The notes below the pieces were generated by a model that was given only the letters and a program-made list of their open reading frames with translations, searched no databases and had not been told where the DNA came from. Below, piece after piece: positions 24,201 to 34,882 of a DNA stretch of 36,729 nt; the first letter of the stretch is position 1; each line of letters starts with the position of its first letter. Source of the stretch: Cruorifilaria tuberocauda (lineage: Eukaryota > Nematoda > Chromadorea > Rhabditida > Onchocercidae); assembly GCA_013365365.1 (NCBI GenBank), contig JABVXU010000531.1, forward strand, positions 1 through 36,729, read 5' to 3'. Made by a program: the position numbers and the translations under genes.

Positions 24201-24675
24201 CTACTCTGAACTCATCAAGTTTTCAGTAAAGCCATACTTGTTCTTGATAATACTTTAATTAATGTGTATATAATTTATTTATTAATCAGTTTAACGATAT
24301 CGTCGCAAAATTTACTTATAGAATTTTCCGGAAGAAAAATGTCTATGAAATATATGGAAAGGAAATTTAATACTCCAAAGTAATAATGCTTCAAAGAGTT
24401 TTATATTTATAAGATCTGCTAGAAAAAGTAACCGATACAATTCTTCATTAATCGTCAATTTTTGCTCAATAAATATTAATTAGCATAAATATACTTTAAT
24501 ATACCTGTGCTAAAATGAGCTTGCGTAGAACTTCGGAGAATGCGGCAAGTAAACTTGCCGGTGCACGGCATGAATATCCATTTTCAAGTACAACTCTTGC
24601 TGGATTTCTTAAACCGGCACTTGCGGACCAATTTAAGTAAGCATTAGCTTCAATTCGACCATGTTGAAGTTCATT
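21208..24675 (-). CDS. Helical solenoid-like protein with a Ser/Thr/Pro-rich basic tail; 5' end missing from the model
   Basis: Seven exons with consistent phase: 24675-24505, 24093-23923, 23502-23396, 23031-22950, 22768-22589, 22298-22206 and 22083-21208, giving at least 559 aa. Residues 1-268 are helix-rich with regular hydrophobic spacing (for example SLLAAFSEVLRKLILAQ, LYNVIAFM, YNAILFWLRNN), suggestive of HEAT/ARM-type repeats. Residues 269-559, all in the last exon, are rich in Pro, Ser and Thr and probably disordered, ending in a basic helix (KSRKELRKERQARERAEKK). No signal peptide or membrane segment is visible, so a cytoplasmic or nuclear scaffold is likely. I do not recognise the family; NCKAP1/GEX-3, HID1 and hyccin were compared from memory and do not fit. 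Exon 1 of the model begins at an acceptor, so upstream exons exist; one candidate is 25236-25114. Confidence 0.82.
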
Positions 24676-25113
24676 CTAAAATTAAAATATTTATAATTTA
24701 AAATTTCTAATTTGCTAAATTTGAATATTTGTCTCGAAAATTCTTCATTCCATGCTTGAAATTGTCTCTAATAAACTTTTCATAAATTCATTACACTTTA
24801 CTTTAGTGAAAGTGAAGTTTAGTGAAGGATTAAAGTTATCCTCTTGAAATAAACATCAAATTCATTGTTAATTAGTAATTAATCTTGCTAATACTATTTT
24901 AGGTTACTTTTAATTTGGATTGGAATTTTGTAATTTTTGGACAGCTGCCAATATCTCAATCAAATTTATGAATATAATAACTTTTGAGGGATATTTTAAA
25001 AAACATTTGATCATTGATTATTTTTCCCTTTTTTATCGGAAATTTTGTTTGATGTAATTGAGATGATCCCTAATAAATTAATTATGATTATTAGATGATA
25101 AGATATGGGGAAC

Positions 25114-25236
25114 CTGCGAAAAATGCTTGCGAACTCCCCCCGGCACAACCCAGACGACATCGAGCATCAGTGGCCGCCGTGGTTGCGTCTGTCGCGTCAA
25201 GCCGGACCACATCCGATCGAAGTAAGCAAATGATTT
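25114..25236 (-). other. Candidate upstream exon of the solenoid-like gene inside a GC-rich block
   Basis: On the minus strand a 41-codon frame runs from an AG acceptor (GCTCCAG|) to CGCAG|GTTCCC and joins exon 24675 in phase 0. Its product includes SFAYFDRMWSGL and VVPGGVRKHFSQ. However, both splice sites are weak, and other frames on both strands are also open, including a plus-strand frame with an ATG at 25123 and a good donor (GAA|GTAAGC at 25222). The exon assignment is therefore tentative. Confidence 0.35.
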
Positions 25237-27648
25237 CTGGAGCAATTCGAAGTAAATAAATACTATTTTCTAACTTAAAAATTTGCATATTGTCACGTGG
25301 CACTTTTTTTTTCACTCATTGATTTGAATCATTCTTAGCATTAATCAATAATGCATTCTCTGATCAAGTAATACCTTCGAGTAATATTATGGAAAATAAA
25401 TAAATAAATCAAGTTGATAAATAAAATATTTAAAAAGTATATTTAAAAGTATATTTAAAAAGTATATTTATTCTTGAAAGTATATTTAAAATTAAATAGG
25501 CTAAATTCCTTTCCACAAGTTTAGGTTTCCCAGATATTTTAACTCAAAAATATATTTTGCAATTTTCTAAGCATAAATATTCCTGTAACTTTCCCAACTT
25601 TCTTCACCGTTACTTTTATCTTAACTTTAACTTTACCTTTATCTAAATAAATACAATAATCTTTTTTTTTTTTAATGAAAGTAATTAATTTTTATCGGAA
25701 AAAAGCATACTTCGAACTTTTCTTAGATAGAATTAATTAATTATTTCAGAGTAAAAAAACAAGAACAATTCGTTTCTCCATTTTCCATCTTTCGTCTCAC
25801 TTTTTTTTTCCTTTTCTGATAAGTAAAAATAGAATTTCAAAGTAACAAAGGAAATTTTATTTATAGATTAGAATCTTTTTTTACTAGAAAATTATTAGGT
25901 GAGGAAAAATTGAGACAACAAACTGAAATTAAAGTATTAAAAAGTAATAAAAAATATTTCCAAAAAGAAAAAAACTCTTTCAAATGGATAGAAAATTGAG
26001 ATTTGAACGAAATTTTCGAAAAAGTAATTATAATGATCGGAAATTTAAAAAAAAAAAAACTGATCGTTTCAAATTTTCCAATCACTTAAACATAAAAATC
26101 ATTTTACTCATCTCATATTAATTTCATATCTAGGAACCGATTATTGCTGTTATTATGATAATAGTGATAATAAAAAAATACGATACCTTTTTATAATTCT
26201 ATGAAATTAAGTAATAAATAAAAATTACTGAAATAACCTAAAAATATTTGATATAATACAAATATTTACTTGAAAAGTTAAAATGATAATTCATTGTCGT
26301 ATATTTTTTATGGATTAATTAAAAGTATTCATCTGATTGTTACTTTTCTTTTACTTACGATTATTAACTTGCTTATGATTATTCATGATTTGTTATAATT
26401 ATGATTTTACTTATGATTTTCTTTTACATATTATTAATACATTTTATAGTATTTATCATAGCTTTGATAATTATCGATAATACTGCAATCATGAAATCAT
26501 GAAGTTGTAATTATTAAATTTGCATAATCTAAAATAATTTTTGAAATTTTTTTTATATATAATATCAAATAGTTTTTATTTCTCTATTCCTAATATGATG
26601 TATTTATATTTAGAATTGATTAATCTCGAATATTTCAACTCATTTATAACTCGCCTTACTTTTCTGCTTTTAATTACTTAAATTATTTATTGTTAATAAT
26701 TAATTACTAATTAATAATCAATTACTGAAATTGGTCAATTAATATGTGTGTTACTAGTAATTTTATGATTATCAATTTTATACTATAATTCTTTTCATAA
26801 GTTTTTATCATTTAATAATGTTGATAACAGTTGAGCTAAATGCTTAATCATACCTTATTGTTATTGATAAATAACTTATCGGAAAGTTTAACATTTCATA
26901 TTTTAATGTTTCTACAGAGCTGAACACATATGAGCAATGATTTATTGCATCGATAAATGATTTTTCATTTTTCAAAAACTTAGGAGAGAGAGAAATAACG
27001 GAGAAAGGGAAAAAGAAGAAAAGGACAGAAAAGAGAGAGAGAGAGAGAGAGAGATAGAGGAGAGAGATGGTAAAAGAGAAAGAAAACGATAAAATTAAAT
27101 TCAAAAAAAAAGATTTCGATTTTATTAAACTGATTTGCTATTTCTTCATTTCAATATTTTTCATGAACAATAACTTTTTTCATGCATTTTTCTTTCATGT
27201 TTCTTACCTTTTTTAACTTTATAAAATTGAAATATTTCAAATAGAAATTATTATTGTGAATATTTTTCGACGACGTATTTAAATTCATAAAAACATTTTA
27301 AGTTCAAATTTCAGGTTATGGCGTTTGTAAGGACGAAACTTTGAATTCATTTTTATAGCTTAACAACTTTTTATAATTATATTGAAATTTTTAAGTAAGC
27401 AAAATTTTTCTATCAAAAAAAACTTTATAAAACTTCATCAATATACTAATTTGCATCAATATACTAAATTGGAATTTGAATTTAAAAAGGAAATTAAAGG
27501 CTGAGTACTTTTGCCTTCAATGTGTATGCAAATTTTTTCACTTTCTACTGCTAACCAATATATCTAATAATTATCATATTGATTACTTACACGTAGGTTC
27601 TAGAAAATTCTAGAAAAAGTTCACTAATTGATTTTTTTCTCACACACA
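25237..27648. other. Intergenic region, divergent between the solenoid-like gene and the plus-strand gene
   Basis: About 2.4 kb, extremely AT-rich, with no exon I can support. It includes a short tandem stretch of AAAGTATATTTAAA units (about 25433-25490) and a GA-rich tract (about 26984-27068). It probably contains the promoters of both flanking genes, and possibly a far 5' exon of the minus-strand gene that I cannot see. Confidence 0.6.
27031..27055. repeat. (GA)n microsatellite
   Basis: About 12 GA dinucleotides within a longer purine-rich stretch upstream of the plus-strand gene. Confidence 0.85.
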
Positions 27649-27649
27649 G
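27648..27649 (+). promoter_or_regulatory. Probable trans-splice acceptor of the gene at 27756
   Basis: A strong pyrimidine tract (TTTTTTTCTCACACACAG) ends 106 bp before the ATG with no coding exon upstream, as expected for spliced-leader addition. Confidence 0.45.
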
Positions 27650-27755
27650 GAAATTAAATCAAATTGGAATTTAATAATTTAAAGTTAAAGGAAGAAAAGA
27701 ATCGAAAAAACTCAACTCGTTACTGATAACTAATGGATGATAAACAAATTTCAAT

Positions 27756-30700
27756 ATGGATTTAACAGTACTTAACGAGAAGCAACTTCAAGAATTTGTT
27801 CGAATTGTTGCAGAAGATTTCAAATTTAAATATGAAACACTGCAACAATTACATGCCAAAGTAATTAAATTGATTATCATAAATCAATTATATTTTATTA
27901 GCAAATTTAATCATTCATTTAATCAAACAACTGATAACGTTAAAAGCGTAGAAAAGTATAAAAGAACCAAAAATATTGGAAATTAAATGAATTAATTACA
28001 ATTAATATTATTATCGATTACAATTACAATTAATTTTAATCACAATTAATGTGACAATTTTAATTATTATTTTATAAAAATTTATTTGTCTTAGAAATTT
28101 TTGCGGATTTTTCTAAAACTCTCTTAACAATTATTTATTTAATTTCACTAATTAAACATCTTCCATAAATTATATAATTAAAATATAAATACATATACTT
28201 AAAAATATATAAAACATATAAAGTTCAATGATCGTAAACAAAAAAGAACAATCATCAACATAATTTTATGATTTTTTTTTTGATTTATATAATCATTTCA
28301 TAAATAAATAATGCGAAATAATTACATACTTAATATCAGAAATTAAATTTTTACTCTTTTTTTAGGAATCATAAACCATTAAAAATATATAAAACATATA
28401 AAATCCGATGATCGTAAACAGAAAAGAACAATCATCAACATAATTTTATGATTCTTTTTTTTTGATTTATATAATTATTTCACAAATAAATAATGCGGAA
28501 TAATTATATACTTAATATCAGAAATTAAATTTTTACTCTTTTTTTAGGAAATAGAAACTATTAAATTAATGGTAAAAATTGCGAGAAGCTCACCGCAATA
28601 TAGCAATAATGATTGCTTACAAATGATTAATGTATTTGAAAATTCGTTTATTTCAAGTGATCAGTGCAAGCAACTTTGGCATATCAATGAGGATAACTTA
28701 TGCAAATTACGCATCATTATGAGGTAATGATATGAATTAGGTAATCAGTAAGCATGAGTTATACAAATTATCACGCAACAACCTTAAAGTAGTAATACAA
28801 AATTCATCAACCAAGAAGAAGATGATGAAAGAATCGAGGAAAAAATATAAGTATCAAGCAGAATAATCAATTATAGAAACAATAAAATGATTTTAAAAAA
28901 AAGAAAAACTTTCTCAAGAAAAGTTAAAATTAGAAAAAGTATATCATCAAATTATTGTTGCTATTATTTAAATTAAAAAATAAAATCTCTGAGTTAATTA
29001 ATTTTATAGTATACAAATATAATTATTGTATCAAACAATTCTATTTGTATACTATAAAATTAATTACTAGAAATTACTTATTTCTTTAAATTTCCTTTTT
29101 TGTTTAAAGTATTTTTGTACTTTTGTACTTTTGTATTTTTGTATTTTTCTTTTTTGTATGTAATTTTACAGTTGTTTAAAGCAGAAACGTAAGGAATGGC
29201 TAATTTTTTGTCCATTTAAGAGGGAACAATTTGGTCATGCTAAATATTTATGCAAATGTCCATCCATGAATGATAACGTATGTTTTTTTTTTGTTTTAGA
29301 AAATTTTAATTTTTAGTTTTTCATAATTTTTTTATTCAAAGTTTTAAAATTACAAAAAGAAATAGCAAAATGAATAATTGTAGAATTTCTTTTTTCTTCT
29401 ATTATTTCAATTTATTAATGAATTCTAAAATAGTATTTTGGGAGTAAACAAAACTTTAACTTTAAATAAAAGTAAACAAAAAACATTGTAGGATGGATGG
29501 TACTTACGAGCTATCTTGGAATTACATATTAATTACAAATTGAGCACTCAAATTGATATGGCATATGTTTGTAATTTTTCAACAAGTAAGTAAGTAAATG
29601 ACAGATATTCATGAAATAAGTAATTAAAAACTTGAATTGATTTTTTTTTTCATCTGTAAATTTATAATATAATTTAACATTGCCAATTTCATTTTGTTCT
29701 TTAATACAAGTTTATATAAAATATTGAAAATGCTCAGTTATTCCATGCAGCAAAATTATTAACGCATGAAATACTAATAAGATGTTCATTAGAAATAATT
29801 AATTAATTTCAATCTATCACCACTACTACTACTACTACTACTATTATGCTCATTTATTCCATGCAACAAAATTATTAACTTGTAAAATCCTAATAGGTGT
29901 TCATTAGTATTAATTAATTAATTAATTAATTTCAATCTATTACCATTTTAATTTAACGGTGTATATTCTTTTCAAAATAGTTGGAGTGCTGAATAAATGT
30001 CGTCAAAAATTCATCAAACTCCTGTCGACATATAATCCATCGAAGCCATTTCAACACATCGATGATGCTATCAATGATATTGAAGTAAATAATTTGCAAG
30101 TATTTTATCTAATAATTTCATGATTAATTAAAAAGCATGAATTGTTTGAAAATTTATTAGATATGGTGATAAGCACTGATAAATTATAAGCAAATTTATA
30201 TTATTCCTCTTATTTTAAGCACATATCTGATAACTGATAAGCAAATTTATATTATTCCTCTTATTTTAAGCACATATCTGATAACTGATAAGCAAATTTA
30301 TATTATTCCTCTTATTTTATCACCTAGATAAAAAATCGATAATCAGAATGATTTGCATTATTTTTTTCATGTAATTGAAAGTTACTTATTTTTATCACGT
30401 ATATATATATATCGTTGATTTATTTACACGTACGTTTTGTAAAGTATTAGCATATTAGCTTGGAAGTATTAGCATATTCAAATAGTCTCTAAGCTAAACT
30501 ATTTCTTTCTAACTAAAAATTTAATATTTAAATTTGAAAGAAAAGAAAAAAAAAGGAACATGTAAAATTAATAATTTTTCAGTTGAATGCAATTGAGAAC
30601 TGTATCGTACAGTGTGTCCTAAAAAAAGATCATTACGATTATTTTCTATTTCTTGCAAATGCCGTCATTTCCGTTATGGTAGGAATATTTGTTACAAAAT

Positions 30701-31516
30701 AATTGATCCAATCATTTAAATTTTGACCAATCATTTAAATTTTGATCAATCATTCAAATTTCAATAATATTTTTAATAGCTTTTATATAAGTGCATAAAT
30801 TTATTTCTTTTCTTTTTTTCTAAAACTATTTGAATTATTTTGTTTAAATAATTGATAGGTAAATTTTGTGAGAAAAAAGGAAAACGATGAAAATGATTAC
30901 TTTGTTTAAAGTAAAATTATCAATAAGTTCAATTTCCTATATAATTTATAATTACTTAACTTTTTAGCAATAAGTAACAATATAAAGTTATTCAAAAGTT
31001 TCCTATTTTCTATGTAATTTTTGATTACTTAACTTCTTGTTAATGATTAGTATTGAGAAAATCTTTAATTTATTTGACTTATTATCAGTTCTCCTATATA
31101 ATTTATGATTACTTAACTTTTTAGCAATAAGTAACAATATAAAGTTATTCAAACGTTTCCTATTTTCTATGTAATTTTTGATTACTTAACTTTTTGCTAA
31201 TGATTAGTATTGAGAAAATCTTTAATTTATTTGACTTATTATCATCAGTTGTTGACAAGTTATTGAATAATTTTAATTTGTAAATTGATGAATAAATCTT
31301 GTAAAAATTATTGAACATTATTGATTGATAGAAGAATTCAATTTAAATTTAATTTTTTTTTTTTGGAATTTATAGGTAATGTGATCGAATGAATTATTTT
31401 ATCGTTCCAATTATATTTTGCAGATTTCAAAACGAGCGGTAAGCATGGAAATGAATTCATCGAAATTTGGAAGGATCACTAGAAATTTGTATAAATCATC
31501 TAAAAATAGCGTATAA
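27756..31516 (+). CDS. Unrecognised helical protein, about 257 aa
   Basis: Exons 27756-27860, 28548-28723, 29172-29277, 29492-29585, 29981-30084, 30583-30678 and 31424-31516 agree in phase and use ordinary GT-AG sites. The product begins MDLTVLNEKQLQEFVRIVAE and is mainly helical, with amphipathic stretches and about ten cysteines scattered through exons 2-6 (for example YLCKCPSMN, NCIVQCVL). There is no signal peptide and no motif I recognise, so it is probably intracellular and perhaps nematode-restricted. The 3' end is uncertain. Exon 7 can run to TAA at 31514-31516, or it can be spliced at GCG|GTAAGC (31439) to a terminal exon near 31828-31941. Several introns contain tandem duplications. 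Confidence 0.72.
28201..28560. repeat. 180-bp tandem duplication in an intron, copying the splice acceptor
   Basis: AAAAATATATAAAACATATAA starts both copies, at 28201 and 28381, and the match continues through the T-run to CTCTTTTTTTAGGAA. The second copy carries the real acceptor of exon 2 (AG at 28546-28547); the first carries a matching decoy (AG at 28364-28365). Confidence 0.93.
28995..29066. repeat. Perfect 25-bp inverted repeat with 22-nt spacer
   Basis: The arm at 28995-29019 (TAATTAATTTTATAGTATAC plus five bases) is the exact reverse complement of 29042-29066. It lies within the intron 28724-29171. It could fold into a long hairpin in DNA or pre-mRNA, or be a remnant of a very short foldback element. 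Confidence 0.9.
29731..29950. repeat. 116-bp tandem duplication in intron, with (CTA)n tract
   Basis: TGCTCAGTTATTCCATGCA at 29731 and TGCTCATTTATTCCATGCA at 29847 start two diverged copies, each ending in TTAATTAATTTCAATCTAT. Seven to eight ACT/CTA trinucleotides lie at their junction (29821-29843). Confidence 0.88.
30190..30325. repeat. 51-bp tandem repeat, nearly three copies, in intron
   Basis: GCAAATTTATATTATTCCTC recurs exactly every 51 bp at 30190, 30241 and 30292. The second and third intervals are essentially identical. Each unit includes CTGATAACTGATAA, two GATA-type motifs. Confidence 0.93.
30935..31246. repeat. 157-bp tandem duplication in intron
   Basis: TCCTATATAATTTAT starts copies at 30935 and 31092, and both run through AAAGTTATTCAAA to GACTTATTATCA with only a few substitutions. 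Confidence 0.92.
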
Positions 31517-31827
31517 ATTTTTATTTTCCTTCAAATTAACTTGAATGAATTTTATTAAGCATGCAATAATTTTAATATAATTAATTTATTAATTAGTTTC
31601 GAATAACTTATACCATATGAAGTAAAAGTGATTTTTCTACATTTCATTATTTCAATAAGTTAAATGAGAAAAATATGGAAGGGAAAAATTGGGTTTAAAT
31701 TAAAAAGCTTATTCTCATATGAAAGATATAATTCAATTAAATTTATTAATTTTAATCGTAAAATTTGAACTAACTATCAAACATACTTTCGTATAATTTA
31801 ACGAGCAATGAGCAATCATCCCTCAAG

Positions 31828-31941
31828 AAGCATAAAAAAATCGAAAAAGCAACATTATTGGATAATATTAGCTTAGACTGCGAGATAGAATGGAAAAAAT
31901 TTCAACGAATGAATTCATCATTTCAAAGAATTGTAAGCTAA
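31828..31941 (+). other. Candidate alternative terminal exon of the 27756 gene
   Basis: An acceptor (CCCTCAAG|) opens a 37-codon frame in phase 0 that includes KIEKATLLDNISLDCEIEWK and ends with TAA at 31939-31941. Its composition is more exon-like than its flanks. It would join exon 7 at the strong donor GCG|GTAAGC. An upstream acceptor (ACGAG|, 31805) in another phase is possible. The stop lies only 25 bp before the next gene's ATG. Confidence 0.4.
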
Positions 31942-31966
31942 AATACTTTTTTGAAGTTTAATTTTC

Positions 31967-33983
31967 ATGAAAAGTTTTTGGAAGTAAAGTTTTAAAATTA
32001 TTTTATCGTTAAATTTCTAACTTCTATTATATTTAATTTTATTATAGCAATTATACTTTTTGATTACTTTTTGCTGTTTTTCCTATTACTCATTAGTAAC
32101 TTTTCTTTTTTATCGGAATCGAAAGTTTCATATGCTAACAGTTTATCAGTAAAAATGCAAAAGAAAAAACGGAATGTACGTACCGGTGATATGATCATAT
32201 TATTTAGCAAAATTACTTCCGGTAAGTTTAAATCCAGTTCATTGTTGAGGATTTAGTGATTCATTGAAAGTTGCAAATAATTAAAAGTATTCAATTTTAA
32301 AAAAGTATTTGAGAATCGAAATTTCTCTAATTCAAGTTTAAATAATTAGGAAAAATAGGCTAAATGAGGATAGGTTTTAGTGACAGTTTGATAAATTATC
32401 ATAATAAACATTGGATAAGAAAACGCATTAATAATTCTTTATTGAGATACTGAATAATGATTTCGGTATGGATTGATACCGCGATACTAAGTTTTATTCT
32501 TGACGATGATATATCATCCGGTATATATGATTCTTAATTGTAAGAGTAATTCTTTAAATCAATAATTGTGGATAGTAATAGGAAATTTTTTATAATTAGA
32601 ATTTTCATTTTCAAATAGCAATTAGTAACTTTGATATTATTGGAAGTTGAAGGAAGTTGGAGGAATAAAAGAAAATAGAAAATTTTACTATAATTGTAAG
32701 AAATTAGTAATTTCAGTTAATTTAGAAAAGTTTGATATTTTTTCAAAATTTTGAAAAAAAAAGTGAAAATGAATTTCAGATAGTTTTGACTTTAACGTTT
32801 CATGGTGTAACGGTACAAAAGCGATCACAAATGGTGGTCGATACAGGTATTGGCGGAAAGGTTTCGATTGTTGCCTGGAAATATTCGATTGTGATGTATC
32901 AGATTCCGGTGATATCGTATGTGTGGTAGAAGGAATTAACTGTACCGCTTCTGATATTACTGTATTGCATGTAAACGGTATGTGATATTTTTTAACCGGA
33001 AAATGATATTTAAGTATTTTCGGAATATATATACTTTGGGAATTTTTACTTGTAGATAAATGGTTAGGAAAGTAAAAAAAAAAAGCAAAGTAATTGTTAT
33101 CAAGTAATTCATTCTTCCTTTACTCTTACTCTATCAAATTTATTAGAAAAGTTAAGTTATTCAAAATTTTGGAAAGAAAATATTAGATAGTATCGAAGAA
33201 TTACAGTACAAAAATTATTTCCATTTTAATATAGACGATGATATAGCTGGAATTGAACCGAAATTTCTTCAAGCATTGAAATATGATGAAACTTATGATT
33301 GCTTGCAATTGGTATGTCGAGTATCAGGTTACCCGATACCTTATGTTACTTTTCATTTTCGTAATCGTCGTATTATCAGCAATCAACGTATACGTAAGTT
33401 TTGAGTAAGTCATTAACAAATTATGTTAAGAAGTAGGAAGAACGATTGATTTTAACTTGTTATTATATTTTGATCAATATTTCATTTTAGATGATAAATA
33501 AATAATGATTCTAAATGAATAATGATTAAATAATGATTCTAAATGAATAATGATTCTAAATAAATAATGATTAAATAATGATTCTAAATAAATAATGATT
33601 AAATAAATAATGATAAATAATGATGATTCTTAGATGATAATGATAAATAAAAATATAACCTTATCGAATGAAAAATTAAGATGATGAATGAGAGGATGAA
33701 GAAATGGAACTCTTGAACTATTGTGCAAAACTCGAGAATACTCGCAAACTTAATTATCAATAGTGGGAATCTTACAGGTAGGACTCCTGGAATGATAATG
33801 ATCATTTCACTTGCAGATATTGATCGGAAAAATGATTGGTGGATATTACGGATCAATGATTGTACGGTTGATGATGAAGGCAAATATGTTGCCGTTGCAA
33901 GGAATCGTATTGGCCAAGTCCAATCAACTTGCTTGGTAATATTAAGCAACAAAAATCCAGTCACCTATATTACTGATGTATAA
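31967..33983 (+). CDS. Secreted protein with two immunoglobulin (I-set-like) domains, 234 aa
   Basis: Exons 31967-31973, 32048-32221, 32780-32977, 33235-33393 and 33817-33983 (TAA). Residues 1-22 (MKT, then LFDYFLLFFLLLISNFSF) form a signal peptide split by the first intron. Ig domain 1 spans about 34-126, with W69 (NVSWCNG) and the F-strand DSGDIVC (C108). Ig domain 2 spans about 130-222, with B-strand C154 (LQLVCRVSG), then WWILRINDCTVDDEGKYVAV and the typical RNRIGQV turn. Each domain lacks one Cys of the usual disulfide pair. The layout recalls small secreted two-Ig nematode proteins (ZIG-like), and the Ig sequences also resemble muscle I-set domains; I cannot decide between them. A membrane anchor is absent. 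The 7-nt first exon is inferred from phase, signal-peptide logic and a 74-nt intron. Confidence 0.8.
33484..33660. repeat. Degenerate AATAATGATTCTAAAT tandem array in intron
   Basis: Units of AATAATGATTCTAAATAAAT or AATAATGATTAAAT alternate irregularly in the last intron of the two-Ig gene, typical of slippage-prone simple sequence. Confidence 0.85.
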
Positions 33984-34882
33984 CTTATCATTTTATCAAA
34001 TTATCAATTACTGCTTTTCAAATTATCATTTAACTAAATGCTTTAAGTGATTTACGGTTGATACTATTTTCTATCAGTTTAACAATTACTTCTATGAAAA
34101 GATACGAACAAATTTTCTCTTACAGATCGAGATGAAGATAAAGTAAGATAAGTAAGCAATACTAATAAGTAAGGTAAGAAAATAGCATGTAATGAGTAAA
34201 GAAGGAAGGTAAAGGTAGAATATATTACTATAGAGATAAACAGTAATAGAGTAAAGTTATATAAGTATTAAAATATCGAATATTGTAAGTAAAACGATTT
34301 ATGCACTATCTGAGAAAGTCTTTTTTTTTCATTTTCATGATGAAAATTAACTGATAATTATAAATATATTGAATTACTTTTGTAAAATAAGTGAAATTTA
34401 CTGATAATTATGATAAGGATTACTTTACTTTATCACTAGTAATATATTCGTACTTTTTCTACATTAAGAGATTTTCTAGATTTTTCTATTTCTATTTATT
34501 ATTTCTACATTTATACTTTTCTAAATTGCGCAATACGAAAAATAAACAATAAAAGATAGTTATTTTCAAATGTAAGAATAATTCATTTATTCGAAAGACA
34601 TTGCTATTCAAAATTTAACATTCAAATTTAAAGTTGATTGAGAATTTTCCTCAACCAATAAATCAACGGAATTGAAAGAAAAGAAAAAACTCATAATTAT
34701 TAATATTTAATAGTTTACTTAAAATTAAAAATGAATTTCAAATATTCCAAAAAAAATTATCTCAAATTAGATACTTTTAGTAAATCTAAACTCAATCAAT
34801 AAATAAGTATAATCAATTTAAAAATCTTGCATTTTAACATAAAAACAAATTATCATAAAATTGATCCTTTCCTGAAACGTAA

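Noticed and set aside
23758..24258. 166-codon plus-strand ORF, the longest on that strand
   Set aside because: It overlaps antisense the exon 24093-23923 of the solenoid-like gene, which has good splice sites and phase; the plus frame has no domain signal.
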